Made by a program: the position numbers and the translations under genes. The notes under the pieces are model-generated. The model had not been told where the DNA came from, did no database searches, and saw nothing but the letters and a program-made list of their open reading frames with translations. Positions 8,198-16,333 of a DNA stretch of 64,000 bases are shown here, in pieces (the stretch's first letter is position 1; every line of letters begins with the position of its first letter). Source of the stretch: Pseudarthrobacter sp. NamE5 (GTDB lineage Bacteria; Actinomycetota; Actinomycetes; Actinomycetales; Micrococcaceae); the NCBI RefSeq assembly GCF_005796225.1, contig NZ_VAHO01000008.1:101449-165448 (forward strand), read 5' to 3'.

Positions 8198-9304
8198 ATG
8201 AGCATCGAACCTGGCCCTCTCGCACCCGCCCTGACATCCCGCATCCATGGCTGCCTGCTCGGCGGTGCCCTGGGCGATTCACTGGGCTACGCCGTCGCCG
8301 AGGATCCGATGGAAGAAATCCGCCGCCGCTTCGGGGCCCGCGGGCTTGCCGGCTTCGACGCTCTCCCGGACAGCAAATTCTCGGACGAAACCCAGCTGAC
8401 CCTTTACACGGTGGACGGTCTGGTTGAGGCGCTGGAATGGGCAAATTCCGGTGTGGGGGCTGACGTGAACGCCTGCCTGTGGCTGGCCTACCTCCGTTGG
8501 CTGGAAAGCCAGGGTGAGGAGGCCGGTCCGTCGGCACCAGCGCCCCAGCCCCGGTGGATTGACCGCCAGGCTGTGCTTCACCAGCGCCGGAACCCGGATG
8601 AGGCCTGCATTTCAGGGCTTGCAACCGGTGAAATGGGCACGTCCGTCCGCCCTGTCAATCCCGCATCGGGAGGCTACGGAACCGTGGTCCGCTCGGCACC
8701 CTTCGGGCTGATCCCGCACATCGCACCCGAGGCCGTTTACAAGCTGAGTGCGGACGCCGCCTCCCTGACCCATGGGCATCCGGCGGCACGGCAAAGCTCG
8801 GGAATCTTCAGCCTCCTGATACATCGGCTGGTATCAGGTGAAGGGCTCTCGGATGCGGCGACTGCAATAACAGCCCACGCACGCACTTTGAATGAGGTGG
8901 CCCCGGAACTGCCTGAAAGCCTCGAGGCTGCCCTCCAGCTTGCCGGCAAGGGAGTGGTCACCCCGGAGGAGCTCACTGCCACGCTCGGTCAGGGCCGCCT
9001 CGCGGAACAGGCCCTCGCCGTCGGGCTTTATGCAGCGCTGGCAACGATGCCCGAACCCGGCACGTATGTTATGGCCGACATCGGCACGGACACCCTGCCA
9101 GTCCGCCACTTCCGGGAGGCGGTGGCACTGGCGGTGAACCACGGCGGCAGCAGTGATTCCACCGGATCCGTCACCGGAAACATCCTCGGCGCATTCTATG
9201 GCGAGGACTGCCTGCCCGCGGACTGGCTGGAATCGCTGGAGGCACCTGATGCGGTCCGGGGCATGGCCAACCTGCTGGCGGGGGTCACGTCCGCCGAAGG
9301 CTGA
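8198..9304 (+). CDS. ADP-ribosylglycohydrolase-family protein with altered metal-site residues
   Basis: 368 residues, full length for the DraG/ARH family that removes ADP-ribose from proteins or small molecules. The N-terminal motif GCLLGGALGDSLGYA and the C-terminal NILGAFYG are clear. Two magnesium-binding motifs deviate. The usual SDDT is SDET (about residue 64). The usual GDSDS/T is GSSDSTG (about residue 315), so one conserved Asp is replaced by Ser. Either activity is changed or lost, or the metal site differs. The last 20 bp overlap the converging DUF4395 gene. Confidence 0.85.
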   Translation: MSIEPGPLAPALTSRIHGCLLGGALGDSLGYAVAEDPMEEIRRRFGARGLAGFDALPDSKFSDETQLTLYTVDGLVEALEWANSGVGADVNACLWLAYLRWLESQGEEAGPSAPAPQPRWIDRQAVLHQRRNPDEACISGLATGEMGTSVRPVNPASGGYGTVVRSAPFGLIPHIAPEAVYKLSADAASLTHGHPAARQSSGIFSLLIHRLVSGEGLSDAATAITAHARTLNEVAPELPESLEAALQLAGKGVVTPEELTATLGQGRLAEQALAVGLYAALATMPEPGTYVMADIGTDTLPVRHFREAVALAVNHGGSSDSTGSVTGNILGAFYGEDCLPADWLESLEAPDAVRGMANLLAGVTSAEG

Positions 9305-9764
9305 TGTTGTTGCACGCCTCGCAGACGTCTTCAGGGATCATTCCACGGCGCTGCAGGAACCCGAAGACCACGCACCCTAGGCAAAAACCGGCAAAAGCTT
9401 CCAGGGACGCCGCCACAATCAGGATGCCGAGGACTGCCCAGGCAGCGGGCACCGCTCCGGCCACGAACAATACCAGTGCGGCAGTTGAAACCGCCGCCCC
9501 CATCCCCTGGGCGAAGCGTTTGGGCGGGCCGGGAACCAGTTTCACCCGCCCCAGCCATGGAGTGATGACCTTCACGGACAGCAGCGCCAGCGGCGAGATC
9601 CTTGGGCCGAAGAGCACCCGCAGCCAGAATCCGACGGTGATGGCCGCGAGGCCCCACACGGACCCGGTGGCCATCGTGGCGGCCGCCAGCAGCACCACCA
9701 GTCCCGCTGTGACTCGGGCGGCATACTCGTTGACGGGATTCGGGAAGGTGAACAGAGAACCCAT
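9285..9764 (-). CDS. DUF4395 membrane protein
   Basis: A 159-residue integral membrane protein that I recognise as DUF4395 from its N-terminal FPNPVNEYAARVTAG and the hydrophobic pattern that follows. Two paired hydrophobic hairpins surround a middle loop (LGRVKLVPGPPKRFAQG). The C-terminus has FCLGCVVFGFLQRRG and VCEACNN. In other bacteria DUF4395 often sits beside thioredoxin-like or rhodanese proteins, and the cysteines fit redox or metal handling. No such neighbour is present. The C-terminal codons overlap the convergent ADP-ribosylglycohydrolase-like gene by 20 bp. Confidence 0.82.
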   Translation of the reverse strand: MGSLFTFPNPVNEYAARVTAGLVVLLAAATMATGSVWGLAAITVGFWLRVLFGPRISPLALLSVKVITPWLGRVKLVPGPPKRFAQGMGAAVSTAALVLFVAGAVPAAWAVLGILIVAASLEAFAGFCLGCVVFGFLQRRGMIPEDVCEACNNISLRRT

Positions 9765-9829
9765 GGGCCAAGGCTAGGAGCGGGCGCGGCTCCGGCAAAG
9801 CTTTGTTGCGCCGGATGAATCTTGGGCCC

Positions 9830-10840
9830 CTAGGCTATGGCTGCCGCCGGCACATCCCCCACCATCTGCAGGAACTCGCCTTCGGACAGCACCTCAATGG
9901 CCTGGCCGCGTTCATGGAGCTCCAGCACCCGCCTGGCCTTGCCGGTCAACCTGCCCGAGCGGAGGTCGGATGCCACAAAACCGTCCCCTACCACCAGGAC
10001 GGTGGTGCGTCCCGTCACCCTGCTTTCCGGCCGGGCACCGTAATCTGCGGAAAGCCGCTTCGCTTCGGGCCGCCCCATGGAGAGCTGCCCGGTGAAAACC
10101 ACCGTTTGCCCGTACAGGGCGTGGCCCGGCTCGGCTGCGGGATTGGGAACCGGGTTGGCGCCCTCCTCAGGCCAGCCCGACCGGAACGGCCGGAGCGGCG
10201 CAGCACTGTTCACGGCCGACGCGGACAGGGCGGCGAGGCTGGGCTTGGACAGCAGCCCGGTGGCGGGGTCGAAGGCCTGCTGGCGCGGCACCGCCAGCCC
10301 CAGGGAGAGATAGAGTTCCCCGATACTGTTGGCCTGGTTCCGCCGGGCAATGTCGATCAGGATCCCCGCACACGCCCTCGCGTCCTCGGCGGCGTCGTGG
10401 TGTTTCAGCAGGGGCACGCCGGCTTCCACCGCGGCGAACGGCAGCGAGTTGGACACCAGCGAATAGCACCGCCGGGAAAGCATCACTGTGCAGACGTAGT
10501 CGTAGGCGGGCCCCGGCAGTCCCGAGACCTCCAAGCCGGAGCGGATCACCCCCAAATCGAAGGCAGCGTTGTGGGCCGCGAGGATGTCGTCCCCAATGAA
10601 GGCGCCGATCTCCGGAAAGAGCTCCCCGAAACGGGGGTAGCCGGCCACATCCTCAGCCCTGATGCCGTGGATCCGCACGTTGTGGTAATCGAAGTGGTCG
10701 TGGTTCCGCGGCGGCCGCATGAGCCACGAGGCCTCCTCGACGATCCGTCCGCCCCGGACCTTCGTGAGGCCAACCGCGCAGGGAGAGCCCCGAAAGCCGT
10801 TTGCAGTCTCGAAGTCGATCGCCGTAAAGTCCAAACCCAC
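9830..10840 (-). CDS. DEDDh 3'-5' exonuclease with C-terminal BRCT domain
   Basis: A DnaQ-like exonuclease. Exo I is FTAIDFETAN (Asp/Glu), Exo II contains LAAHNAAFDLGVI, and Exo III is HDAAEDARACAGIL. A BRCT-like segment follows (GQTVVFTGQLSMGRPEA, then ADYGARPESRVTGRTTVLVVGD). The combination matches free-standing actinobacterial 'DNA polymerase III epsilon-like' proteins used in repair rather than the replicative proofreader. The frame is open from a TTG at 10864, but AAGG is correctly spaced for the GTG at 10838-10840, so the shorter start is preferred. Confidence 0.88.
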   Translation of the reverse strand: MGLDFTAIDFETANGFRGSPCAVGLTKVRGGRIVEEASWLMRPPRNHDHFDYHNVRIHGIRAEDVAGYPRFGELFPEIGAFIGDDILAAHNAAFDLGVIRSGLEVSGLPGPAYDYVCTVMLSRRCYSLVSNSLPFAAVEAGVPLLKHHDAAEDARACAGILIDIARRNQANSIGELYLSLGLAVPRQQAFDPATGLLSKPSLAALSASAVNSAAPLRPFRSGWPEEGANPVPNPAAEPGHALYGQTVVFTGQLSMGRPEAKRLSADYGARPESRVTGRTTVLVVGDGFVASDLRSGRLTGKARRVLELHERGQAIEVLSEGEFLQMVGDVPAAAIA

Positions 10841-10893
10841 GGCCCCCACCTTACCGCCGGTCAACGCCCAAACCGGTCAAGTACCCTTGAGGG

Positions 10894-11685
10894 GTGAACT
10901 TTCCTGTGATGAACGACCTCGCCGTGTCCCTGCTGGGCGGGGCAGGACCGGTCCAGCCGCAGCTGGCCTCCTTCCTGCCCGACTGGCTGAACCCCCAGGT
11001 TTTCCTGGCCGATCCTGCGCTGGCTCCCTGGGTGGTCCTGCTTGTGTGCGGCATCGTCTTCGCGGAAACGGGCCTGCTGGTGGGCTTCTTCCTCCCGGGC
11101 GACTCCATGCTGTTCACCGCCGGGCTGCTCGTCGCCACGGACACCATCAAATTCAACGTCTGGCTTTTCGCCCTGCTGATCATCATCTCGGCCATCGTGG
11201 GGAACCAGACCGGCTACCTCATCGGGTCAAAAGCCGGCCCCGCCATCTTCAACAAGCCGAATTCACGCCTCTTCAAGCGCGAAAACGTCGAGAACGCGCA
11301 CGCCTTCTTCGAAAAGCACGGCGGCAAGGCGCTGATCCTGGCGCGTTTCGTCCCCATCATCCGGACCTTCGTGCCCGTCATCGTGGGCGTGGCGCAGATG
11401 AACAAGAAGAAGTTCTTCCTCTACAACGTCATCGGCGCAGTGCTCTGGGGCGGCGGGGTAACGCTCCTGGGTTACCTGCTGGGCGACCGGATCCCGTGGG
11501 TCCGGGACAACCTGGACATCATCTTCATCGCCATCGTCCTGGTTTCGGTCCTGCCCATCGGCGTGGAGGTCCTCCGCGGGTTCTCCGCCAAGCGCCAGGC
11601 GAAGGCCTATGGCACCGATCCGGTGGAGGAGTTCATCGAGGAACACGCCCCCGAAGACGAGCAGAAGACCCGCCGCCTCCCCTAG
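10894..11685 (+). CDS. DedA-family membrane protein
   Basis: A 263-residue membrane protein of the DedA/SNARE-associated family, now linked to lipid-carrier (undecaprenyl or phospholipid) translocation. Characteristic stretches are ETGLLVGFFLPGDS with its acidic residue, GYLIGSKAGP, and the amphipathic ARFVPIIRTFVPVIVG. The start is GTG 10894; an ATG at 10909 is an in-frame alternative, and neither has a well-placed Shine-Dalgarno. The C-terminus is acidic and cytoplasmic. A strong bidirectional terminator follows. Confidence 0.9.
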   Translation: MNFPVMNDLAVSLLGGAGPVQPQLASFLPDWLNPQVFLADPALAPWVVLLVCGIVFAETGLLVGFFLPGDSMLFTAGLLVATDTIKFNVWLFALLIIISAIVGNQTGYLIGSKAGPAIFNKPNSRLFKRENVENAHAFFEKHGGKALILARFVPIIRTFVPVIVGVAQMNKKKFFLYNVIGAVLWGGGVTLLGYLLGDRIPWVRDNLDIIFIAIVLVSVLPIGVEVLRGFSAKRQAKAYGTDPVEEFIEEHAPEDEQKTRRLP

Positions 11686-11699
11686 GAGCGACTACGAAA

Positions 11700-11735
11700 A
11701 AGGCGCGCTCCCCGATGAAACGGGAAGCGCGCCTT
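11700..11735. terminator. Bidirectional intrinsic terminator
   Basis: The stem AAGGCGCGCT (11700-11709) pairs with AGCGCGCCTT (11726-11735). An inner CCCG/CGGG extension after one mismatch encloses an ATGAAA loop. An A-run precedes the stem, giving a U-run for minus-strand transcripts. It separates dedA (+) from rdgB (-). Confidence 0.85.
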
Positions 11736-11752
11736 ATGTTGTGCCGCTTCTT

Positions 11753-12442
11753 TTATGAGTCCTGGTGCCCACCGGCGTTGGGACTGAGGGCAGCCTCCTC
11801 CAGCGCGTCGATAATCGCCGGCAGGAGTGCCCGGAATGCCTTGCCGCGGTGGCTGATGGCGTTCTTTTCCTCGGCCGACAACTCAGCGCAGCTCCGGTCC
11901 TCCCCCATGGGCTGCAGCACCGGATCGTAGCCGAAGCCGCCATCCCCGCGGGGCTCGCGCAGCAGCACGCCTTCCAGCTGCCCGTACTCCACCACCTCGC
12001 GGCCGGAAAGGCCGTCCAAGGCAGGCACCGCCAGGGCTGCGGCGCACACGAAGGCAGCACCCCGGTGGATGTCCGGCACGTCGGAGAGCTGGCTGAGCAG
12101 CAGGCGGAGGTTGGCTGCATCATCGCCATGGCTGCCGGACCACCGCGCCGAAAAAATTCCCGGCGCTCCGCCCATGACATCAACGGCAAGGCCCGAATCG
12201 TCCGCGATGGCCACCAGGCCGGTGGCCTCCGCAACTGCACGCGCCTTCAGCAGGGAATTCTCGGCGAAAGTAACGCCTGTTTCCACGACGTCGGGGGCAC
12301 CTGCCGCAGCGGCGTCGACTACCTGCGTATCGACGTCGAGCCCCGGCACCTGCCCGCGCAGCAACTCCCTCAGCTCACGGAGCTTGCCCTTGTTGTGGGT
12401 GGCCAGGACAAGGCGCGGCGCAGCGCTGCCGGCCGCGCTCAC
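11753..12442 (-). CDS. rdgB: Non-canonical purine NTP pyrophosphatase (RdgB/HAM1)
   Basis: Hydrolyses dITP, ITP and XTP to monophosphates, keeping deaminated purines out of DNA and RNA. The 229 residues include the nucleotide-binding start [18 protein letters not shown] and the catalytic/metal segment [17 protein letters not shown] followed by [14 protein letters not shown] and [21 protein letters not shown] are also present. The start codon overlaps the rph stop by 4 bp. The rph-rdgB pairing is conserved in actinobacteria. Confidence 0.96.
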   Translation of the reverse strand: MSAAGSAAPRLVLATHNKGKLRELRELLRGQVPGLDVDTQVVDAAAAGAPDVVETGVTFAENSLLKARAVAEATGLVAIADDSGLAVDVMGGAPGIFSARWSGSHGDDAANLRLLLSQLSDVPDIHRGAAFVCAAALAVPALDGLSGREVVEYGQLEGVLLREPRGDGGFGYDPVLQPMGEDRSCAELSAEEKNAISHRGKAFRALLPAIIDALEEAALSPNAGGHQDS

Positions 12443-13197
12443 AGCGTGTCTGCCAGGGTCTCGCGCTGGATGGCGGCGAGCTGCGTGGTGCCCAGCAGGG
12501 CAAGGTCCAGGAGCGCGTCCAGTTCGGCCCGGTCGAAGGGCGCGCCTTCAGCGGTTCCCTGGACCTCCACAAACTTGCCCGATCCGGTGACCACGACGTT
12601 CATGTCCGTCTCCGCCCGGACGTCCTCGACGTACGGCAGGTCCAGCATGGGTACGCCGTCGATGATGCCCACGGACACGGCCGCAATGGTGTCCATGAGG
12701 GGCTGGGCGTTCTTGCCGATCAGGTTGTTGTCGCGGGCGAAACGGATGGAGTCGGCGAGCGCAACGTAGGCACCGGTGATCGCGGCGGTGCGGGTTCCGC
12801 CGTCTGCCTGCAGGACGTCGCAGTCCAGCACGATGGTGTTCTCGCCCAGTGCTTTGGTGTCGATGATGGAACGCAGTGAGCGGCCGATCAGACGCGAAAT
12901 CTCATGGGTGCGTCCGCCGATCTTGCCCTTGACCGATTCACGGTCGGAGCGGGTGTTGGTTGCCCGGGGCAGCATGGCGTACTCGGCGGTTACCCAGCCG
13001 CGGCCCTCACCCTTGAGCCAGCGCGGAACCCCGGCGGTCAGGGACGCTGTGCACAGGACCCGGGTGTTGCCGAACTCGATCAGGGCCGATCCCTCAGCCT
13101 GGTTGGACCATCCGCGTGTGATGCTGATGGGCCGGAGCTGGTCGGGGGCACGGCCGTCGGCGCGCACGATGGGCACTGCAGTTGCTTCAGAAGTCAT
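12439..13197 (-). CDS. rph: Ribonuclease PH
   Basis: A phosphorolytic 3'-5' exoribonuclease that trims tRNA 3' ends, 252 residues. Recognisable segments are [61 protein letters not shown] and [17 protein letters not shown]. The length is normal for the family (about 240-260). It is translationally coupled to rdgB downstream. The 75-bp gap upstream shows no obvious terminator, so read-through from the murI-MBL pair is possible. Confidence 0.96.
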   Translation of the reverse strand: MTSEATAVPIVRADGRAPDQLRPISITRGWSNQAEGSALIEFGNTRVLCTASLTAGVPRWLKGEGRGWVTAEYAMLPRATNTRSDRESVKGKIGGRTHEISRLIGRSLRSIIDTKALGENTIVLDCDVLQADGGTRTAAITGAYVALADSIRFARDNNLIGKNAQPLMDTIAAVSVGIIDGVPMLDLPYVEDVRAETDMNVVVTGSGKFVEVQGTAEGAPFDRAELDALLDLALLGTTQLAAIQRETLADTL

Positions 13198-13271
13198 GTC
13201 TTTAGCTTATCCACTGCAGGTGCAGCAGGTGCCTTTTGCATTTTGCCGCGCCCAGGGTGCAGGGCCCCAGC

Positions 13272-14069
13272 TTAGATCGTGTAGTGCACTCCGGCGACCG
13301 CTACGGCAACGTCGCCGCTGAACGCCGGCCGGGCTTCGGCCATCACTGTGGTCTGCGACGTCCAAACAGGAATGTGGGTCAGCAGCAGCCTGCGGGCCCC
13401 GGCAGCCGCGGCCGCCTCACCTGCACGCTTGCCGGTGAGGTGGACGTCCTTGATGCCGTCGTCGCGCCCTTCCTCGAAGGCCGCTTCGCAGAGGAACAGG
13501 TCCGCATCCTTGGCGGCCTCCTCAAGGCCCGCACAGGAGTCCGTGTCCCCCGAGTAGGTCAGGGTCCGGGCAACAAGGTTGCCGTCCTTGTCCGGTTCCA
13601 CCACCTCCACCCGCAGGGCGTAGGCCTCCTCGATGGGGTGGTTGACGGCGAACGGCGTCACCGTGAACGGGCCCACCGTCACGGGTTCGCGTTCGGTCCA
13701 GTTGGTGAAGTCGAATTCCTCATGCATGCCCGGATCAAGCGCAAGCCCATAGGCCGTGGCCATGCGGTCGGCAGTGGCCGCCGGGCCCCAGACGGGAATC
13801 CGTCCGCGGCCCCATCCGCCGGGCTTCCAACGGATGGCGACGTGAAGGCCGCAGAGGTCCATGCAGTGGTCCGGGTGCAGGTGGGTGAGGAAGATTGCGT
13901 CGATGTCCTCAAGATCCGTGTACCGCTGGATCGCCCCCAGCGCCCCGCTGCCCAGGTCCATCACCACTTTCCAGGTCCGTTCGCCGTCGTTCGCCGTCAG
14001 GAGGTAGCACGACGCCGGGGAACCCGGGCCGGGAAAGGATCCGGTACAGCCTACGATGGTGAGCTTCAC
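13272..14069 (-). CDS. Metallo-beta-lactamase-fold hydrolase (Rv1339-like)
   Basis: A soluble MBL-fold hydrolase of 265 residues. The zinc motif [10 protein letters not shown] lies near residue 62; further metal ligands are probable in SGDTDSC and in the late LLLTHIPVW. The N-terminal [18 protein letters not shown] is typical of RNase Z/phosphodiesterase-like members. Its position between murI and rph matches M. tuberculosis Rv1339, which has been reported as an atypical cyclic-AMP phosphodiesterase. That activity is only an inference here. The start codon overlaps the murI stop by 4 bp. Confidence 0.88.
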   Translation of the reverse strand: MKLTIVGCTGSFPGPGSPASCYLLTANDGERTWKVVMDLGSGALGAIQRYTDLEDIDAIFLTHLHPDHCMDLCGLHVAIRWKPGGWGRGRIPVWGPAATADRMATAYGLALDPGMHEEFDFTNWTEREPVTVGPFTVTPFAVNHPIEEAYALRVEVVEPDKDGNLVARTLTYSGDTDSCAGLEEAAKDADLFLCEAAFEEGRDDGIKDVHLTGKRAGEAAAAAGARRLLLTHIPVWTSQTTVMAEARPAFSGDVAVAVAGVHYTI

Positions 14070-15118
14070 TGGCCAGGGCCTCGGGTCACTATGCTGCCCA
14101 CGAAGTTGGAGATCCGGGGCCGCGCCGCGGCGCTCTGCGCAGCGGCGATCATCTCCGGGGTGATGCGGGCGAGGCTGCCGGTGGGGTACTGGGCCGACAC
14201 ATGGTCGACGTGCCGGACCGAGAGCACTTCGGGTCCGAGAAAGCGCCGGGCCAGGGCTTCGAACTGCCGGGCATCCCCGGTGGCCACGAAGTGGTGTTCC
14301 GGCGGGGCATCGTCCGTGCGCTGGAGATCGTGGGTGGCCAGGGCGCGGTAGACATCCTTTGCTGTTTCCTCGGCGCTGGACACCAGCGTCACGTCTGCTC
14401 CCATGACGTAGGAAATGACGCCGGTCAGGAGCGGATAGTGGGTGCAGCCCAGGACCACCGTGTCCACTCCGGCGGCCTTGAGAGGGGCAAGGTATTCATC
14501 GGCCACAGCCAGCAGGGCGGGCCCGGTGGTGATTCCCGCTTCGACATAGCTGACAAACTCCGGGCACGCCACCGAGGTGATCTCCAGGTCAGGGGCGGCG
14601 GCGAAAGTGTCCTCATAAGCACGGGAACCTACAGTGGCTGAGGTGCCGATTACGCCCACCCGCCCACTCCGGGTTGCTGCAACCGCCCGCCGTACGGCGG
14701 GCTGGATGACCTCGATGACGGGGATGCCATACTTCGCCGTGTAGCGCTCCCGGGCATCCCGCAGCACAGCGGCCGACGCCGAATTGCAGGCAATGGTGAG
14801 CAGCTTGACGCCGGAGTCCACCAGTTCGTCCATCACGCCCAGGGCGTTGGCGCGGACTTCGGCGATGGGCAGGGGGCCGTACGGCCCGTGCGCAGTGTCC
14901 CCGACGTAGAGGATGGACTCGTTCGGAAGCTGGTCGATAATGGAGCGGGCAACCGTCAGCCCGCCCACGCCTGAATCAAAGACACCGATGGGGCGCGATT
15001 CCACTGCGGCCGGGAGGCAGGCGGCTTCAGGGGCCGCTGCGGTGAGAGCCGACGGATCCATGCTTGAGGCTGTTGTCATGATTATTCGAGGATAGGTCTT
15101 CCCTGCAGCGTCAGTCAT
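14066..15118 (-). CDS. murI: Glutamate racemase
   Basis: Supplies D-glutamate for peptidoglycan. Both catalytic cysteines are in context: [13 protein letters not shown] and [10 protein letters not shown]. The substrate motif [16 protein letters not shown] starts near residue 44. The first ~40 residues are not needed for the fold, so the real start may be the ATG at 15079 or 15061 instead of 15118. None of the three has a convincing ribosome-binding site. The stop overlaps the MBL-fold gene by 4 bp. Confidence 0.94.
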   Translation of the reverse strand: MTDAAGKTYPRIIMTTASSMDPSALTAAAPEAACLPAAVESRPIGVFDSGVGGLTVARSIIDQLPNESILYVGDTAHGPYGPLPIAEVRANALGVMDELVDSGVKLLTIACNSASAAVLRDARERYTAKYGIPVIEVIQPAVRRAVAATRSGRVGVIGTSATVGSRAYEDTFAAAPDLEITSVACPEFVSYVEAGITTGPALLAVADEYLAPLKAAGVDTVVLGCTHYPLLTGVISYVMGADVTLVSSAEETAKDVYRALATHDLQRTDDAPPEHHFVATGDARQFEALARRFLGPEVLSVRHVDHVSAQYPTGSLARITPEMIAAAQSAAARPRISNFVGSIVTRGPGQ

Positions 15119-15184
15119 GATGTTGTGGCCTGCGGCTCATGTCTGGTGTGTCACAGCTGGCCGTCCGGGACGGTGCGGAACAAC

Positions 15185-15751
15185 TCATCGGCGGGTTTCC
15201 AAAGACTGGAGCATGGCCTGGACCAGTGACTCCTGCAGCCAGGTGGCGAAGTTGTACACCAGGGCCAGGTAGCTTTCCACGTCCTCGGCCTGGGACCAGT
15301 CCTGCATGCGGTGGACATGCTCGGCGTCCTCCTCATCCTGGATGTCCAGCCGCTCGGCAAGCACCAGGCGGACGTCGTTAAGTGCCATGGACCAATGCCG
15401 TGCCCCTTCAGGCGTCAGCACAATCTCATCCTTGTCCAGGTCCAGCGCCGCGGCGCGGAGGGCGCCGATCTTCGTCTCCCGCAGCGAGCGTTCGGTGAGC
15501 TGGCGGAACTCAAGGGAGGCGCCGGCGTCGTCCTTCACCACGTTTGGAAGGAGGCGCTTGACCGCACGGTCCGAGGGCTCGGCGACGTCCATGTCCAGGC
15601 CGATCAGCTCTGCCAGCGGGTCCTGGCCGCCCCGTTCCTGTGGCTGGAGCATGGAGATGACGTCAGCGATGAGGCTGCGCAGCAGGTCACGTTCGGCGGG
15701 TTCCAGGTAGCCGGTGATGCCCTTGAGTCCGTACTTGAATGCCTTAGCCAC
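15185..15751 (-). CDS. DUF2017 family protein
   Basis: A soluble, largely helical and acidic protein of 188 residues that is specific to actinobacteria and regularly found next to clpS. The function is unknown. The open frame runs much further upstream, but the GTG at 15749-15751, after AAGGGG, gives the family N-terminus (AKAFKYGLKGITGYLEPAE). This start overlaps the end of clpS by 8 bp, implying translational coupling and perhaps a role linked to ClpS/ClpP proteolysis. Confidence 0.85.
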   Translation of the reverse strand: MAKAFKYGLKGITGYLEPAERDLLRSLIADVISMLQPQERGGQDPLAELIGLDMDVAEPSDRAVKRLLPNVVKDDAGASLEFRQLTERSLRETKIGALRAAALDLDKDEIVLTPEGARHWSMALNDVRLVLAERLDIQDEEDAEHVHRMQDWSQAEDVESYLALVYNFATWLQESLVQAMLQSLETRR

Positions 15752-16127
15752 GTTTCCCCTTGCCCTGGCCCGGCCCGCCGGACTTTCCTGGTGTGCCGTC
15801 GTTCCCGCCGCTGGCTTTTTCCACTGTGGCCCACAGCCCGAAGCCATGCATGGCCACCGCATGGCGCTCCACCTGCTCCTTGCTGCCGGAGGCAACAATG
15901 GAGCGGCCCTTCCTGTGGACCTCCAGCATGAGCTTGTTGGCCTTGGTCTCCGAGTAGCCGAAATAGCTCTGGAAAACATAGCTGACGTAGCTCATGAGGT
16001 TGACGGGATCGTTCCAGATCACCAGGTTCCAGGGGATGTCCGGGGCGGTCAGGGAATCTGTGGCCTCCGCTGTTCCGGTCCGGGTGCCCTCCCGTGTGCC
16101 GGGGCCGGGCGCAACGCTTATGGTCAT
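15744..16127 (-). CDS. clpS: ATP-dependent Clp protease adaptor ClpS
   Basis: A 127-residue adaptor that delivers N-degron substrates to ClpAP/ClpCP. The core starts at WNLVIWNDPVNLMSYVSYVF, containing the Asn-Asp-Pro segment of the N-degron pocket, and continues with KLMLEVHRKGRSIVASG and ERHAVAMHGFGLWATVE. The N-terminal ~30 residues are flexible, and the C-terminus is a Gly/Lys-rich tail of about 20 residues. DUF2017 overlaps it by 8 bp. Three tandem repeats start just upstream of its start codon. Confidence 0.95.
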   Translation of the reverse strand: MTISVAPGPGTREGTRTGTAEATDSLTAPDIPWNLVIWNDPVNLMSYVSYVFQSYFGYSETKANKLMLEVHRKGRSIVASGSKEQVERHAVAMHGFGLWATVEKASGGNDGTPGKSGGPGQGKGKRG

Positions 16128-16145
16128 CTGTCCATTCTATGGGGA

Positions 16146-16323
16146 GGGTGGGCCCACGCCGGCGAGGGCCCCGCGGCGAAGCGAAGCAAGACGTGGGAGC
16201 CGGTGGGTGGGCCCACGCCGGCGTAGGGCCCCGCGGCGAAGCGAAGCAAGACGTGGGAGCCGGTGGGTGGGCCCACGCCGGCTAGGGCCCCGCGGCGAAG
16301 CGAAGCAAGACGTGGGAGCCGGT
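16146..16323. repeat. Three tandem ~59-bp repeats between clpS and pncB
   Basis: Units lie at 16146-16204 (59 bp), 16205-16264 (60 bp) and 16265-16323 (59 bp). They are nearly identical, differing only in a short stretch after the CCGGC (GAGGG, GTAGGG or TAGGG). Each contains the 10-bp palindrome GTGGGCCCAC and a GCGAAGCGAAGC block. They fill the whole divergent intergenic region, so the promoters of clpS and pncB must lie within or overlap them. There are no spacers, so this is not a CRISPR array. Confidence 0.95.
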
Positions 16324-16333
16324 GGGGACTAGA

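Noticed and set aside
12776..13321. 181-codon plus-strand frame over rph
   Set aside because: It is antisense to a well-supported rph gene.
16146..16323. CRISPR array
   Set aside because: There are only three directly adjacent copies with no unique spacers and no cas genes nearby.
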